Shown: positions 16,083 through 24,812, counted from the first letter of the stretch. The stretch: 64,000 bases of DNA from Paenibacillus sp. V4I7 (GCF_030817275.1 NZ_JAUSZD010000002.1:6758001-6822000); one strand, 5' to 3'. Notes: generated from the letters alone by a model not told the origin. A program made the numbers and translations.

Positions 16083-17126
16083 TCACCCTTTCTTGCTTGC
16101 TGGCATTTGTTGTGTCGTGCAATGGACGTTGCCGCCTTCTTTGATGATGGACATGCCGTTTATTGTGCGGATTCTGCGATCTGGGAAAGCTGCGCTTAGC
16201 ACTTCTTCCGCCTTACGATCTGTCTCTTCTGCCGTTCCGCCGAACACCGGCAAAATAATGCCGCCGTTTACGAAATAAAAGTTCAAATAGCTCAGCGTCA
16301 GACGCTGCTCTTCAAAAAACGTTAAAGGAGGCTGCTCGATCTGGATAATTTCAAAAGAACGTCCTTTAGCATCCGCCGCATTGCGCAGAATTTCTAGATT
16401 CTCCTGTGTAATCGCGTAGTTCGCATCCTCTGGGTCGTTGCAAACCTGCAAAATGATTTTACCTGGAGCCGCGAAGCAAGCAATATTGTCGACATGACCG
16501 TCCGTTTCATCGCCGTCAAGCCCTTTGTTCAGCCAGATGATTTTCTCGACGTTGACGAAGTTTTTCACATACTCTTCGATTTGTTCACGGCTTAGGTCTG
16601 GATTGCGGTTCGTGTTCAGGAGACATTCCTCCGTTGTCAAAAGCGTACCTTCTCCATCCACATGAATGGAGCCGCCTTCCATGACGAGCGGAGCATCAAA
16701 ACGCTTCACACCGTGATGCTCCAAAATTTGCGGAGCCACGTTATCATCTAGATCCCAAGGCGCATATTTGCCGCCCCACGCGTTGAATTTCCAATTCACA
16801 GCTGCGATTTCCTGCTGCTCATTTAACAAAAACGTCGGCCCGTTATCACGGAACCAAGCATCGTTATGCGGAATGATCAGAAAATCAACGTTCGTCTCAT
16901 CAAACATTGCCTTAACTTGCTCAGCATCCGCCGGGTTCACGATCACGGTCACTGGCTCGAACTCAGCAATGGCCTTGGCCAAATCAGCATAACCTTTTGA
17001 TACAACGGCATGATCCTCCGGATAAACCATGGAAGATTGAACAGGCCAAGAAATAAAGGTACGTTCGTGTGTTGTCCACTCTGCTGGCATTCTATAGTGT
17101 AAATCATTAGGTTTCATCTCATCCAT
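16083..17126 (-). CDS. aguA: Agmatine deiminase
   Basis: Converts agmatine to N-carbamoylputrescine and ammonia in the cytosol. The 347 residues show the guanidine-modifying fold with the family motifs NDAWFRDNGPTFLL (about 87-100), WNFNAWGG-like VNWKFNAWGGKY, GLDGDETDGHVDN (His and acids of the active site) and the catalytic Cys in EGGNVHCTTQQMP near the C-terminus. Length and motifs are normal. It is the first gene of the pair, with aguB only 5 bp downstream. No arginine decarboxylase is in the window, so agmatine is imported or made elsewhere. Confidence 0.96.
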   Translation of the reverse strand: MDEMKPNDLHYRMPAEWTTHERTFISWPVQSSMVYPEDHAVVSKGYADLAKAIAEFEPVTVIVNPADAEQVKAMFDETNVDFLIIPHNDAWFRDNGPTFLLNEQQEIAAVNWKFNAWGGKYAPWDLDDNVAPQILEHHGVKRFDAPLVMEGGSIHVDGEGTLLTTEECLLNTNRNPDLSREQIEEYVKNFVNVEKIIWLNKGLDGDETDGHVDNIACFAAPGKIILQVCNDPEDANYAITQENLEILRNAADAKGRSFEIIQIEQPPLTFFEEQRLTLSYLNFYFVNGGIILPVFGGTAEETDRKAEEVLSAAFPDRRIRTINGMSIIKEGGNVHCTTQQMPASKKG

Positions 17127-17348
17127 CTCACTTTATATAAATTTGTTGGCAGCCATATGAAGGGCAAATATTGAAGTCAAATGCACCGTCTTTCATCATA
17201 TACCAAAAGGAGCTTAGGCTCAATGTACATAGGTTTACAAATTTAGCAATCGTTTATAAACCCATTTCTTCTGCCCCGTATATTTTACTTGCTTTTAATG
17301 AACATTATATATGCTTTACCACGCAACCAAATGAAAGGGCGGATCACA

Positions 17349-17984
17349 TTGGCAACTGTTTTACACATCACAGCACATCCCCATGACCACCAAACATCAT
17401 TCAGTATGGCTGTAGGAAAAGCCTTTATTGATACCTATCGGGAAGCTAATCCTAATGATGAGGTTATCCCTTTGGACTTGTACAGCATTCAATTGCCGCA
17501 CATTGATGCCGACGTGTTCAGTGGATGGGGAAAATTAAGAGGCGGTCAACAATTCTCAGATTTGAGCAAGGAAGAACAAACAAAAGTAGGTCGAATCGGC
17601 GAAATAACGGATCAGTTTGTAGCAGCGGATAAATATGTATTCGTAACACCAATGTGGAATTTTTCTTTCCCTCCGCTTATGAAAGCCTATATCGATGCTA
17701 TTTGTATCGCTGGCAAGACTTTTAAGTACACAGAAACCGGCCCCGTAGGCTTGTTACCTGATAAAAAAGCACTGCATATCCAAGCAAGCGGCGGTGTTTA
17801 TTCGGAAGGACCTGCTGCCTCTATGGAAATGGGACATCGTTATTTAGGTATCATCATGGCGTTCTTCGGCATTACGGATTTCCAAGGAATTTTTGTTGAG
17901 GGTGTGGCTCAGACACCGGACAAGGCTCCGCAAATTAAAGAGGAAGCGATTAGCCGTGCCCAAGCATTAGCTAAAACGTTCTAA
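17349..17984 (+). CDS. azoR: FMN-dependent NADH-azoreductase
   Basis: Flavodoxin-like quinone and azo-dye reductase, a cytosolic homodimer binding FMN. The 211 residues begin ATVLHITAHPHDHQTSFSMAVG, the phosphate-binding first loop of AzoR/AcpD. They include FVTPMWNFSFPPLMKAYIDAICIAGKTFKYTETGPVGLL, the family's FMN-site motif (P-M-[WY]-N-F), and HIQASGGVYSEGP. The TTG at 17349-17351 was chosen: AAAGGGCGGA lies upstream and the product matches the family length. The longer frame from 17289 adds 20 unrelated residues. The gene stands alone, with its own terminator. Confidence 0.92.
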   Translation: MATVLHITAHPHDHQTSFSMAVGKAFIDTYREANPNDEVIPLDLYSIQLPHIDADVFSGWGKLRGGQQFSDLSKEEQTKVGRIGEITDQFVAADKYVFVTPMWNFSFPPLMKAYIDAICIAGKTFKYTETGPVGLLPDKKALHIQASGGVYSEGPAASMEMGHRYLGIIMAFFGITDFQGIFVEGVAQTPDKAPQIKEEAISRAQALAKTF

Positions 17985-17993
17985 CAAATGATA

Positions 17994-18034
17994 AAAGCTA
18001 AGTAAACCGTTTAAGGTCTACTTAGCTTTTTTAT
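17994..18034. terminator. Bidirectional terminator between azoR and the phosphoesterase gene
   Basis: AAAAGCTAAGTA pairs with TACTTAGCTTTTTT. The genes are convergent and the stop codon of the minus-strand gene touches it. Confidence 0.9.
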
Positions 18035-18771
18035 TACTCTTTCGTCTTTTTCCCGCGATATTGACCCGTCCGCAATTCCAAGATATAGGCGTCTGAATCC
18101 GGCATTCGCTCATCCTTCGCTTGCTGTACAGCGAGTTCGATGTCGTAAGGCACTCTCACGTGCTGTAAATTGAACGTCGCAGGCTGTTTGCTGTGATAAT
18201 TCCCCTCAAGAAGGACATAGGAAGCTTGTGTTAAATCCAGCGGATTCCCTACGCTTCCGGTATTGAAAAGCATTTTACCCCTAAGAACCTGCAAATAGGC
18301 GTTGTGAACATCACCATAGCCTGCCACGTCGGCTTGTAAAGGCTCCCCGCACAAGTCTGAGGACTCGAACATCGACATTCGGCTTTCCATCTGGTCCCAC
18401 GGTTGAATACGTTCATAAACGCTTCTTGGCGAAGCATGGAATAACCTCACGAACTTCCCGCTCATCCAAAATTCATAGCAAAAAGGCAGCCCTTTCAAAT
18501 AAGCCATCCGTTCGCGCCCAAGCCTAGCCTGTTGCCAAAGTAAAACCAGATCTTCGGTAGGGTTACCGATGAAATCATCCCAGTTTCCCATAATGACCGT
18601 GTTGCAAACTTCCCGCACGTGATCAACAATGAGATCCGAATGGGGTCCCTTTCCTACTAAATCCCCTAGACAAATGATCTCTGTAACATGCCGATGCTGA
18701 ATATCCTTCATAACCGCTTCGAATGCAGGCAAATTACCATGGATATCTGAAATAATGGCTAGTTTCTCCAT
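18034..18771 (-). CDS. Calcineurin-like metallophosphoesterase, YfcE/MJ0936 type
   Basis: About 245 residues with the two-metal phosphoesterase signature in order: DIHGN (near the N-terminus), ICLGDLVGKGP, MGNWDD (a variant of GNHD/E), FHASP, YGDVHNAY (normally GHTH) and FNTGSVGNP. GDVH for GHTH is a notable change at a metal ligand site. The family splits phosphodiesters or serves as a serine/threonine phosphatase. The ATG at 18769-18771 (MEKLAIISDIHGN) follows GGCAGGTGGG and was preferred over an upstream frame start inside the previous gene. It lies 20 bp after the DHOD-like fusion gene, probably in one transcript. Confidence 0.88.
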   Translation of the reverse strand: MEKLAIISDIHGNLPAFEAVMKDIQHRHVTEIICLGDLVGKGPHSDLIVDHVREVCNTVIMGNWDDFIGNPTEDLVLLWQQARLGRERMAYLKGLPFCYEFWMSGKFVRLFHASPRSVYERIQPWDQMESRMSMFESSDLCGEPLQADVAGYGDVHNAYLQVLRGKMLFNTGSVGNPLDLTQASYVLLEGNYHSKQPATFNLQHVRVPYDIELAVQQAKDERMPDSDAYILELRTGQYRGKKTKE

Positions 18772-18790
18772 CGACCCACCTGCCTTTATG

Positions 18791-20752
18791 TTAATATTTT
18801 TGAACACGTGAAATGGATGCTTCTCTCTCACCCGCTCTGCCAACCAAAAACGGATACATCAGATACAATCCAACCACATACAGCAAAACTGCTATATAAA
18901 CAGGCAACAAATGAATGAAGTCCATATAGCCAATGTGAACATGTATCAGAAGACCGGCAGTAAATCCAGGAAGACCGCCCCAGAGAAACGTCCACCACAA
19001 CCAGCTCTCACCTTGGTTGACCCCCCATAAAGCGGAGGCTGTAATCGCTACCGCTAATGAAAAGAGCGCTCCGCCGAATCCTGCTCGGTCATGAGCAATG
19101 AGCGGAATGATGTGATCGTTCCAAGCATCAAGCTGCTGGACTGTCAGGCCGAGATAGGCTAAATCAGATGGTACGAACACGGTAGTGATACCGACGAAAG
19201 ATATTGTCAAGCCTCCGATTGCTAAACCAAATCCGAGTACAACGAAGCAGCATTGCCCCCACTGCGCTCTGAGCCAAACAGAATCATTCAACACGCCTGG
19301 CTTTTTCCGAGAGGGATGATCTTTCAATCCGCGTAAGGTCAGCAGCAACATTGGCAGCAACACGGCAGCAGCTGCGGCATGTAGAGGATCAAAATAACCA
19401 TAGCCGAGATAAAGGAAAAAGCTGCTGAACCCCACCGCACACGAAGTAACTACCGCAGTTCGCGCCCAGTGAAGCCCGCAACGCAAGCCATGACGGGCCA
19501 GTTGATAATAAAAGATCCCTATCGAAATCATCGTTCCGGCTAAAGTAATGCGGTCGTGGGACATGAAATGTATAATATGCCCATTAAAACGATTTATGAC
19601 ACTTCGGCTCACGCCAAGAAAAGTTTCGTCGTAAGGCAAGAGGACGCTTGTGGACGCAATAAACCATGCGAGTACCCCACCAATCATCATGCCGATACCC
19701 AGCAGGCTCATCCAGCCCCAGTTGGCCCAGAATGAAGGCGTTTGGGGCTCAGCTGTTTGCTTGATGCGATCATGAATGATCGCTTCGTTGATACGCTTGG
19801 GCAGCCCTGGCCCCGCGTACACCAGCCCGCTATGCAGCTGGATGCTATTCGCTCCGGCTGCCAATAGCTCTAGTGCATCCTGCGGCTGATGAACGCCGCC
19901 GGCCGCAACAATCGTGCTCCGCTCGCCTAACGACTCGCGGAGCAGCCGAACCTGGCTCAGCTGCGCCCCCAGCGCCTCCGCACCGCCGCCGATGCGTTCG
20001 CGGCGGGTGCCCGGCTCGCGCAGCGCTTCGCCGACGACGACACCGCTGAAGCTCTTGGCGGTGTCGGTGAGTTCACGCAGCATCCCGATGGGAGTTGGCT
20101 GCGGCAGGTAGAGCAGCAGCGGCTTCCCCGGGGCCGCTGCTAGTGCTATAAGGCGTACCTCGCGGAGGTACGCCAGGGCTTCTTCCGCTGGCCAGCCTTC
20201 GGCGAGGCCATCGATGTAGAACCCCGCCGCGTACGGCGCCAGCTTCGAGAGCAGCTCCTGCTGCTCAAGCAGCGCCTCGCGCGGCGAACTGCCCGGCATC
20301 GGCCGCAGCCGCACGAAGTGCGGCAGGCGATGCCCCGTGCCCTTGCGCAGGCGCTGGACGATTGCGTCCGCGCCGTCGTTGACGCAGCCATCGGGGTACA
20401 CGATGGCTTCCTGCATCACGTCACGCTCGATCGGCGCGTCGTTATGCACTTCTCGGACCGTCACGGGTCCGATCTCGATGAAGCCGAACCCGAACTGGGC
20501 TAGCGCCTTGTGCGCAGTGCCGTGAGGATCAAGCGTGCCGCTGAGGCCGATGGGACACAGAATCGGCACCACCGCCAGATTATCCTCGAGGATCGGCGAC
20601 AGCTCCATGTGACCCATTGTTTTGATCACGAATGTTCCGCCTGGGACACGGCTTAATCCACCTATTGCATGTAGGGTCATGTTCCGGGCTAAGCGCCCCG
20701 GCAGTCGAAATAACAACGGACGAAATATCGTGTGATAAGACCAATCAGGCAT
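18791..20752 (-). CDS. Dihydroorotate dehydrogenase-like domain fused to a duplicated membrane domain
   Basis: 653 residues. The first 335 follow the class 2 DHODH (PyrD) barrel: LPGRLARNM, FGFGFIEIGPVTVRE, and a C-terminal IVAAGGVHQPQDALELLAAGANSIQLHSGLVYAGPGLPKRI, the flavin phosphate site. Key catalytic parts are altered: the flavin-site AAGFDK motif reads CPIGLSGTLDP, and no NxSSPNT segment is visible, so pyrimidine synthesis is unlikely. Residues about 345-645 hold roughly eight membrane helices in two related halves, each with an N-H-I...HDR...G motif (NGHIIHFMSHDRITLAG and NDHIIPLIAHDRAGFGG). The central coding region is strikingly G+C rich (about 19,880-20,560). Function unknown; a membrane-linked flavoprotein is plausible. 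Confidence 0.75.
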   Translation of the reverse strand: MPDWSYHTIFRPLLFRLPGRLARNMTLHAIGGLSRVPGGTFVIKTMGHMELSPILEDNLAVVPILCPIGLSGTLDPHGTAHKALAQFGFGFIEIGPVTVREVHNDAPIERDVMQEAIVYPDGCVNDGADAIVQRLRKGTGHRLPHFVRLRPMPGSSPREALLEQQELLSKLAPYAAGFYIDGLAEGWPAEEALAYLREVRLIALAAAPGKPLLLYLPQPTPIGMLRELTDTAKSFSGVVVGEALREPGTRRERIGGGAEALGAQLSQVRLLRESLGERSTIVAAGGVHQPQDALELLAAGANSIQLHSGLVYAGPGLPKRINEAIIHDRIKQTAEPQTPSFWANWGWMSLLGIGMMIGGVLAWFIASTSVLLPYDETFLGVSRSVINRFNGHIIHFMSHDRITLAGTMISIGIFYYQLARHGLRCGLHWARTAVVTSCAVGFSSFFLYLGYGYFDPLHAAAAAVLLPMLLLTLRGLKDHPSRKKPGVLNDSVWLRAQWGQCCFVVLGFGLAIGGLTISFVGITTVFVPSDLAYLGLTVQQLDAWNDHIIPLIAHDRAGFGGALFSLAVAITASALWGVNQGESWLWWTFLWGGLPGFTAGLLIHVHIGYMDFIHLLPVYIAVLLYVVGLYLMYPFLVGRAGEREASISRVQKY

Positions 20753-20837
20753 CGATATGTACTCCTGTATTTGTTTATTTTATCCAGTATACCGCGTATT
20801 CGGCATCGTGCCTACGTCACAGATTGTTACTATTCCC

Positions 20838-20853
20838 TGTGATTATAATCACA
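20838..20853. promoter_or_regulatory. Fnr/Crp-type box in front of hmp
   Basis: TGTGATTATAATCACA is a perfect 16-bp palindrome and matches the Bacillus Fnr consensus TGTGA-N6-TCACA. Its centre (20845.5) is 41.5 bp before the predicted hmp start site, the class II activator position. The redox repressor Rex has a similar but not identical site. Confidence 0.8.
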
Positions 20854-20874
20854 CAGTCTCCACACTCTTTTCAC

Positions 20875-20880
20875 TATACT
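20875..20880 (+). promoter_or_regulatory. Predicted -10 element of hmp
   Basis: TATACT at 20875-20880 puts the start site near 20887. There is no good -35, as expected for an activator-dependent promoter with the box at -41.5. Confidence 0.6.
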
Positions 20881-20921
20881 TAAGGCATCAAGTTAATCTA
20901 TGTGATGTGAGGCGATCCTTT

Positions 20922-22136
20922 ATGTTAACCGAGCAAACCATCCGAGTTATTAAATCGACAGTCCCCGTACTGGAAGTTCACGGTGTAACGATAACTAAAC
21001 GTTTCTATGACAGGTTGTTCACAGCTCATCCCGAGCTGCTGAATCTATTCAATCATGCGAACCAAAAACAAGGCCGGCAGCAAACCGCTCTAGCCAACGC
21101 TGTGTATGCGGCAGCCATCCATATTGATCGGCTCGAGGCCATTTTGCCTGCAGTGAAACAAATTGCCCATAAGCATCGCAGCCTAGGCGTTAAAGCGGAG
21201 CATTATCCGATTGTCGGCCAACATTTGCTTGCAGCCATCAAAGAAGTGCTTGGCGATGCAGCAACTGACGAAATTCTTCAAGCTTGGGCTGAAGCCTATG
21301 GGGTCATAGCAGATGCTTTCATCAGTATTGAAGCCGAGATGTATGATACGTCTGCGCAACAACCCGGTGGTTGGAAGGATTTCAGACCCTTCCGAGTCGA
21401 ACGCAAAAACAAAGAAAGCGACGTCATCACTTCCTTCTATCTGGCACCCCAAGATGGGGGCGCACTCGCAGCATTTGAACCAGGGCAGTATGTGAGTATC
21501 CGAATTCAAATTCCAGGGGAAGATCATACCCATATTCGGCAGTACAGCCTTTCGCATTCACCCGGGGAGATTTACTATCGGATCTCAGTAAAACGCGAGG
21601 ATCACAATCCTGCTATTCCTGCAGGCAAGGCTTCGGTCTATCTGCACAACCAGGTGCAAGAGGGCGATGTGCTCTGGTTGTCCGCGCCAGCTGGTGATTT
21701 TACACTGGATCAAAAGGATACTCGGCCTGTCGTACTTATCAGCGGTGGTGTTGGGCTGACACCAATGGTCAGCATGCTTCATAGCCTTGCAACCACGTCG
21801 CCGAATCGTCAGGTTACATTTATCCATGCGGCTCAGAACGGTCAGCATCACGCGCTGCGCAGAGAAGTGGAAGAACTTTCCAAGCAGCAACCGCAATTGA
21901 CTGTTGCCTGGTGCTATGAGCAGCCGACAGAAGCCGATGCAGCGGAACAAGCTTTTCATAAAAAGGGATATATCGATTTGCCTTGGATCCAAAGCGTTGT
22001 ACCGACTGTGGAAGCTAGCTTTTATTTCTGCGGACCCGTACCGTTTATGAAAGCAGTGAACCAAGCGCTCCGTGAATGGGGTGTTCCCGACTCGGACCGC
22101 CATTATGAATTTTTTGGTCCTGCGGGCACCCTGTAA
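20922..22136 (+). CDS. hmp: Flavohemoprotein, nitric oxide dioxygenase
   Basis: Oxidises NO to nitrate with O2 and NAD(P)H in the cytosol. The 404 residues are the normal Hmp length. The globin domain (1-140) has the distal segment FNHANQKQGRQQTALANAVYAAA and the proximal heme His in IAHKHRSLGVKAEHYPIVGQHLL. The reductase part follows, with the FAD motif IRQYSLSHSP (RQYS), the NAD site ISGGVGLTPMVSMLH and the C-terminal YFCGPVPFMKAVNQAL and HYEFFGP. The ATG at 20922 begins MLTEQTIRVIKSTVP, the canonical start; the upstream frame is not coding-like. A Fnr-type box precedes it and a Crp/Fnr gene follows. Confidence 0.96.
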   Translation: MLTEQTIRVIKSTVPVLEVHGVTITKRFYDRLFTAHPELLNLFNHANQKQGRQQTALANAVYAAAIHIDRLEAILPAVKQIAHKHRSLGVKAEHYPIVGQHLLAAIKEVLGDAATDEILQAWAEAYGVIADAFISIEAEMYDTSAQQPGGWKDFRPFRVERKNKESDVITSFYLAPQDGGALAAFEPGQYVSIRIQIPGEDHTHIRQYSLSHSPGEIYYRISVKREDHNPAIPAGKASVYLHNQVQEGDVLWLSAPAGDFTLDQKDTRPVVLISGGVGLTPMVSMLHSLATTSPNRQVTFIHAAQNGQHHALRREVEELSKQQPQLTVAWCYEQPTEADAAEQAFHKKGYIDLPWIQSVVPTVEASFYFCGPVPFMKAVNQALREWGVPDSDRHYEFFGPAGTL

Positions 22137-22162
22137 ACGGAAGGGCGGTTGGATTCTACTTT

Positions 22163-22666
22163 TTACAGTTTTATGTTCTCCCTCAGTAGACGATTCACTG
22201 TCTCCCGGCGAAGCCCGATGAACTGACCGATTTCCTCCTGCGTCAGCACGTCTGTCAACTTCGAGGCTCCCAGGTAGTGTTGGAACCAGCTTTCCATCTT
22301 CATCAGCTTGGCAGCGGGAGTCACTTCCGTCAGTTGATCGATACGCTGGTGCATCATGCGCAGTTTATCCTGCAATTGACGCGCAATCACGCGGAAATGC
22401 TCCGGGCTGCGCTCCAGCTCCTCGTACCACTTCGCAGCAGGAAGCACTTCTATGTCACAAGTGATAAGCGCAATTGCAGTTCCGTAGTACGGACTTGGAC
22501 TAATGAGCGAATGATGTGGAATCGTTTCGCCTGGCACTATGATATTCACGAGTGTCGTATTCCCGTCCTCATGGACACGAACAATTTTCAACAGACCGCT
22601 TTGAAGCTGGTACAGCGGTCCCGTGTCACCTTGGCGGAATAGTATTTCTCCTTTGTGCAGTTTCAT
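22163..22666 (-). CDS. Short Crp/Fnr-family transcriptional regulator
   Basis: 167 residues, shorter than the usual 210-240. It has a cNMP-type beta-barrel (about 5-95, starting GEILFRQGDTGPLYQLQSGLLKIVRVHEDG), the dimer helix (about 95-125) and a C-terminal HTH, LTQEEIGQFIGLRRETVNRLLRE, ending just after the recognition helix. The RETVNR segment keeps the residues by which Crp and Fnr read TGTGA. The single Cys rules out an Fnr-like iron-sulfur cluster. It is convergent with hmp, and hmp has a TGTGA-N6-TCACA site, so hmp is a likely target. Strong AAGGAG before the ATG. Confidence 0.88.
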   Translation of the reverse strand: MKLHKGEILFRQGDTGPLYQLQSGLLKIVRVHEDGNTTLVNIIVPGETIPHHSLISPSPYYGTAIALITCDIEVLPAAKWYEELERSPEHFRVIARQLQDKLRMMHQRIDQLTEVTPAAKLMKMESWFQHYLGASKLTDVLTQEEIGQFIGLRRETVNRLLRENIKL

Positions 22667-22741
22667 TTTTATTCTCCTTCATATGAGAAAACCTCTATCG
22701 AGGCCTTTCGAAGATGAGCGACCGCGTTTAACGAGGAGAGA

Positions 22742-22760
22742 CTTTGGTCTACGACCAAAG
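22742..22760. repeat. Perfect inverted repeat upstream of the Crp/Fnr gene
   Basis: CTTTGGTC and GACCAAAG around a 3-bp TAC centre, 76 bp before the start codon of the regulator. It has no T-run, so it is more likely an operator or leader hairpin than a terminator. Confidence 0.5.
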
Positions 22761-22838
22761 ATCCCTATATTAGGTTTTATCGCCAATAAGAAAGTCAATT
22801 TTCTCTGTTAGAAAAAACTTATACTTTCTTATGTGGTG

Positions 22839-22878
22839 AAAAAAAAGCGACAGCATTCACCTGCTGATCGCTTTTTTT
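22839..22878 (-). terminator. Terminator after the small membrane protein gene
   Basis: AGCGA-CAGCA pairs with TGCTG-TCGCT with one bulged base and has an A-run and T-run on its flanks. It ends the gene at 22901 and could also act from the other direction. Confidence 0.85.
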
Positions 22879-22900
22879 ATGATTGCTAGCTGCTGACCAG

Positions 22901-23395
22901 CTACATCTCTTTTTTTAACGGTTCCAGCTTCGTACGAAGCGGAGTAAGTGCCAGTGTCAATCTGGCAACCCAATTCAACTGCTCAACCTTGCCAATGAGC
23001 CAAATCGACCCCATCAGTCCCAGGAGAGAAACGAGGACAGCTGCAGGCAGCGCCCAGAATGAGACTGGATGCGCAAAATATGGAATGAACGAAACGGCGA
23101 GAATTGGGGCCGCGTTCCATTTGAACCACTGAATGAGAGTGATGGTAAAAATAGCTGTTATGAAAAATGACATTGCACCGTGGCTAATCGCATACATCAC
23201 ACTGCCAATTGTCACTGCAATGATGGCACCCATCGTGATACGTCCTATGTCCTTAATTTGGTCCACCCGATGCATAAAAAGAAAACTGAATGCCCCAAGC
23301 GTCGGATAAAATACCATCTTCATTGATGGGAAATGATAGGAAGCCCAATAAGCTCCCATGAGGTAGCAGCACATCACTAGTGAACGTAGAAACAT
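22901..23395 (-). CDS. Small integral membrane protein, HPP- or FUSC-like
   Basis: 164 residues with four or five predicted helices. The order is a short N-terminal helix, SMKMVFYPTLGAFSFLFMHR, ITMGAIIAVTIGSVMYAISHG, AMSFFITAIFTITLIQWF, AAPILAVSFIPYFAHPVSFWALPAAVLVSLLGLMGSIWLIG, then a basic amphipathic tail. The proline- and glycine-rich helices with R/K between them recall HPP and FUSC-type membrane families, but no diagnostic motif is present. Function unknown. It has a good ribosome site (AAAGGACGGG) and its own terminator. The next gene, xylR, is on the same strand, 110 bp upstream. Confidence 0.6.
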   Translation of the reverse strand: MFLRSLVMCCYLMGAYWASYHFPSMKMVFYPTLGAFSFLFMHRVDQIKDIGRITMGAIIAVTIGSVMYAISHGAMSFFITAIFTITLIQWFKWNAAPILAVSFIPYFAHPVSFWALPAAVLVSLLGLMGSIWLIGKVEQLNWVARLTLALTPLRTKLEPLKKEM

Positions 23396-23504
23396 CGTTG
23401 GTTCCCGTCCTTTATTCTCTTATTCTTAGACACTTTTCTCATTGTACAAAAGGGAGCACCCTTTGGTCAACCAGATGGCCGAAATCGCGGCTGAACTTTC
23501 TTAT

Positions 23505-24683
23505 TTAGTTCCGCTCTACCGAAACCGTTGTTTCCACGAAGAATGTGGCCACCGCAAAAGATGCCGCCCCGAGCACCGTCGACCGATCGCTCAGCTCGCT
23601 GAACGCCACTTTCAGCTGCTTTCGCGGATGCGGCAGGGAACGCTTCTCGAGCAGGGCCAGCAGCGGTTTCATCAACCATCTCTCGGCACTTGCTAAGCGG
23701 CCGCCGAGAATAATATATTCGGGATTGTATCCGTTGATAATATTAACTACGCCTACACCGAGATAATATCCAAGGCGCTCAAAAAGCGCTATCACAGTTG
23801 GATCTCCGGCTTCGGCTTTGCTCAGCAAAACCTCCAGATCCGCAGCGTCATCGTTAAGCTCGCGGCGCGCCTGCGTGAGGAGCGCATGCTCAGACGCATA
23901 CAGCTCCCAACAGCCTAAGCTGCCGCAGCTGCACTTGGGCCCGTCGTGCTGGATCGAGATGTGCCCGATCTCACCAGAGAAGCCGGTCGCCCCGCGGTAC
24001 AGCTCGCCCTTAATGATGATCCCAGCACCAATCCCGATGCCGATCGACACATACACCAGATTCGCCGTGTCTTTACCGGCTCCGAACTGCTTCTCCCCTA
24101 CAGCTCCGGCGTTCGCTTCGTTATCGATAACAACCGGAATGTTGAACGTCTCCTCGATTTGCTGCTGCAAAGGCACGTTCTCCCAGCCAAGATTCGGCGC
24201 GAACAGCAGATTGCCGCTCTCGTCACAAATACCCGGCACTCCGATGCCGATTCCTATAATACCGTAGACGCTCTCCGGCGCGTTTTCTATCAGTCCGCGG
24301 ATGGTCGTTTTCAACAGCTGGACAACCTTTTCTACGGAAGAATTGTCATGCTGCACTCTTATCTCCCGGATGTTCTTACCGCTTAAATCCGTCAGCACCG
24401 CGAGAATATCAGTAACCCCTAGATCGACCCCAATGGCATAGCCAGCCGTTCCATTAAAAAGCAGCATCATCGGCTTGCGCCCTCCGCTTGATTCACCAAC
24501 GCCAATCTCTTCCACGACACTGCTCTCGATCAATTCGTTAACAAGACTCGAAACTGTCGCCTTTGTCAGCCCTGTAATTTCTGCAATCCGTGCTCGGGAT
24601 ATTGGAGAATTCGTGCGAATATGGTGTAGTACGATGGATTTATTTATTTTTTTAACGAGATTCAAATCGCCTGTTTGCTTCAT
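23505..24683 (-). CDS. xylR: ROK-family xylose operon repressor XylR
   Basis: 392 residues. The N-terminal winged HTH (about 12-70; ISRARIAEITGLTKATVSSLVNELI) precedes a ROK sugar-binding domain. That has the phosphate-like loop GVDLGVTDILAVLTDL, EIGHISIQHDG and the zinc motif CSCGSLGCWELYASEHAL (about 252-269). It is divergent from xylA, and the gap carries an AGTTTGT-N11-ACAAACT operator, so it should repress xylA until xylose binds. The ATG at 24683 (MKQTGDLNLVKKIN) follows GTGGGGG; a start four codons earlier is less well placed. Confidence 0.92.
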   Translation of the reverse strand: MKQTGDLNLVKKINKSIVLHHIRTNSPISRARIAEITGLTKATVSSLVNELIESSVVEEIGVGESSGGRKPMMLLFNGTAGYAIGVDLGVTDILAVLTDLSGKNIREIRVQHDNSSVEKVVQLLKTTIRGLIENAPESVYGIIGIGIGVPGICDESGNLLFAPNLGWENVPLQQQIEETFNIPVVIDNEANAGAVGEKQFGAGKDTANLVYVSIGIGIGAGIIIKGELYRGATGFSGEIGHISIQHDGPKCSCGSLGCWELYASEHALLTQARRELNDDAADLEVLLSKAEAGDPTVIALFERLGYYLGVGVVNIINGYNPEYIILGGRLASAERWLMKPLLALLEKRSLPHPRKQLKVAFSELSDRSTVLGAASFAVATFFVETTVSVERN

Positions 24684-24768
24684 GTTTGCCCCCACACTGC
24701 TCTAATTGCTTGTCGCTCTTTTCTAATGAACTGATTTTAACATGAAAGACATTTTCACGCATTAACTA

Positions 24769-24793
24769 AGTTTGTTTAATGAATTTACAAACT
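24769..24793. promoter_or_regulatory. XylR operator
   Basis: AGTTTGT and ACAAACT separated by 11 bp. The half-sites are those of Bacillus xyl operators. It overlaps the -35 of the xylA promoter, fitting repression. Confidence 0.88.
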
Positions 24794-24812
24794 ATTCATT
24801 TGGTGCTATGAT
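24784..24812 (+). promoter_or_regulatory. Predicted xylA promoter
   Basis: TTTACA (24784-24789), 17-bp spacer and TATGAT (24807-24812), putting the start near 24819. Confidence 0.8.

Noticed and set aside
17210..17348. Longer N-terminus for the azoreductase (start at 17289)
   Set aside because: The extra 20 residues are not family-like, and the TTG at 17349 has its own ribosome site and gives the normal length.
23442..24386. Plus-strand ORFs opposite xylR
   Set aside because: They are antisense to a well-supported ROK gene and have Cys/Arg/Ser-rich shadow composition.
24743..24757. TGAAAGACATTTTCA upstream of xylA as a cre site
   Set aside because: It is symmetric but one base longer than cre and lacks the central CG, so CcpA binding is doubtful.
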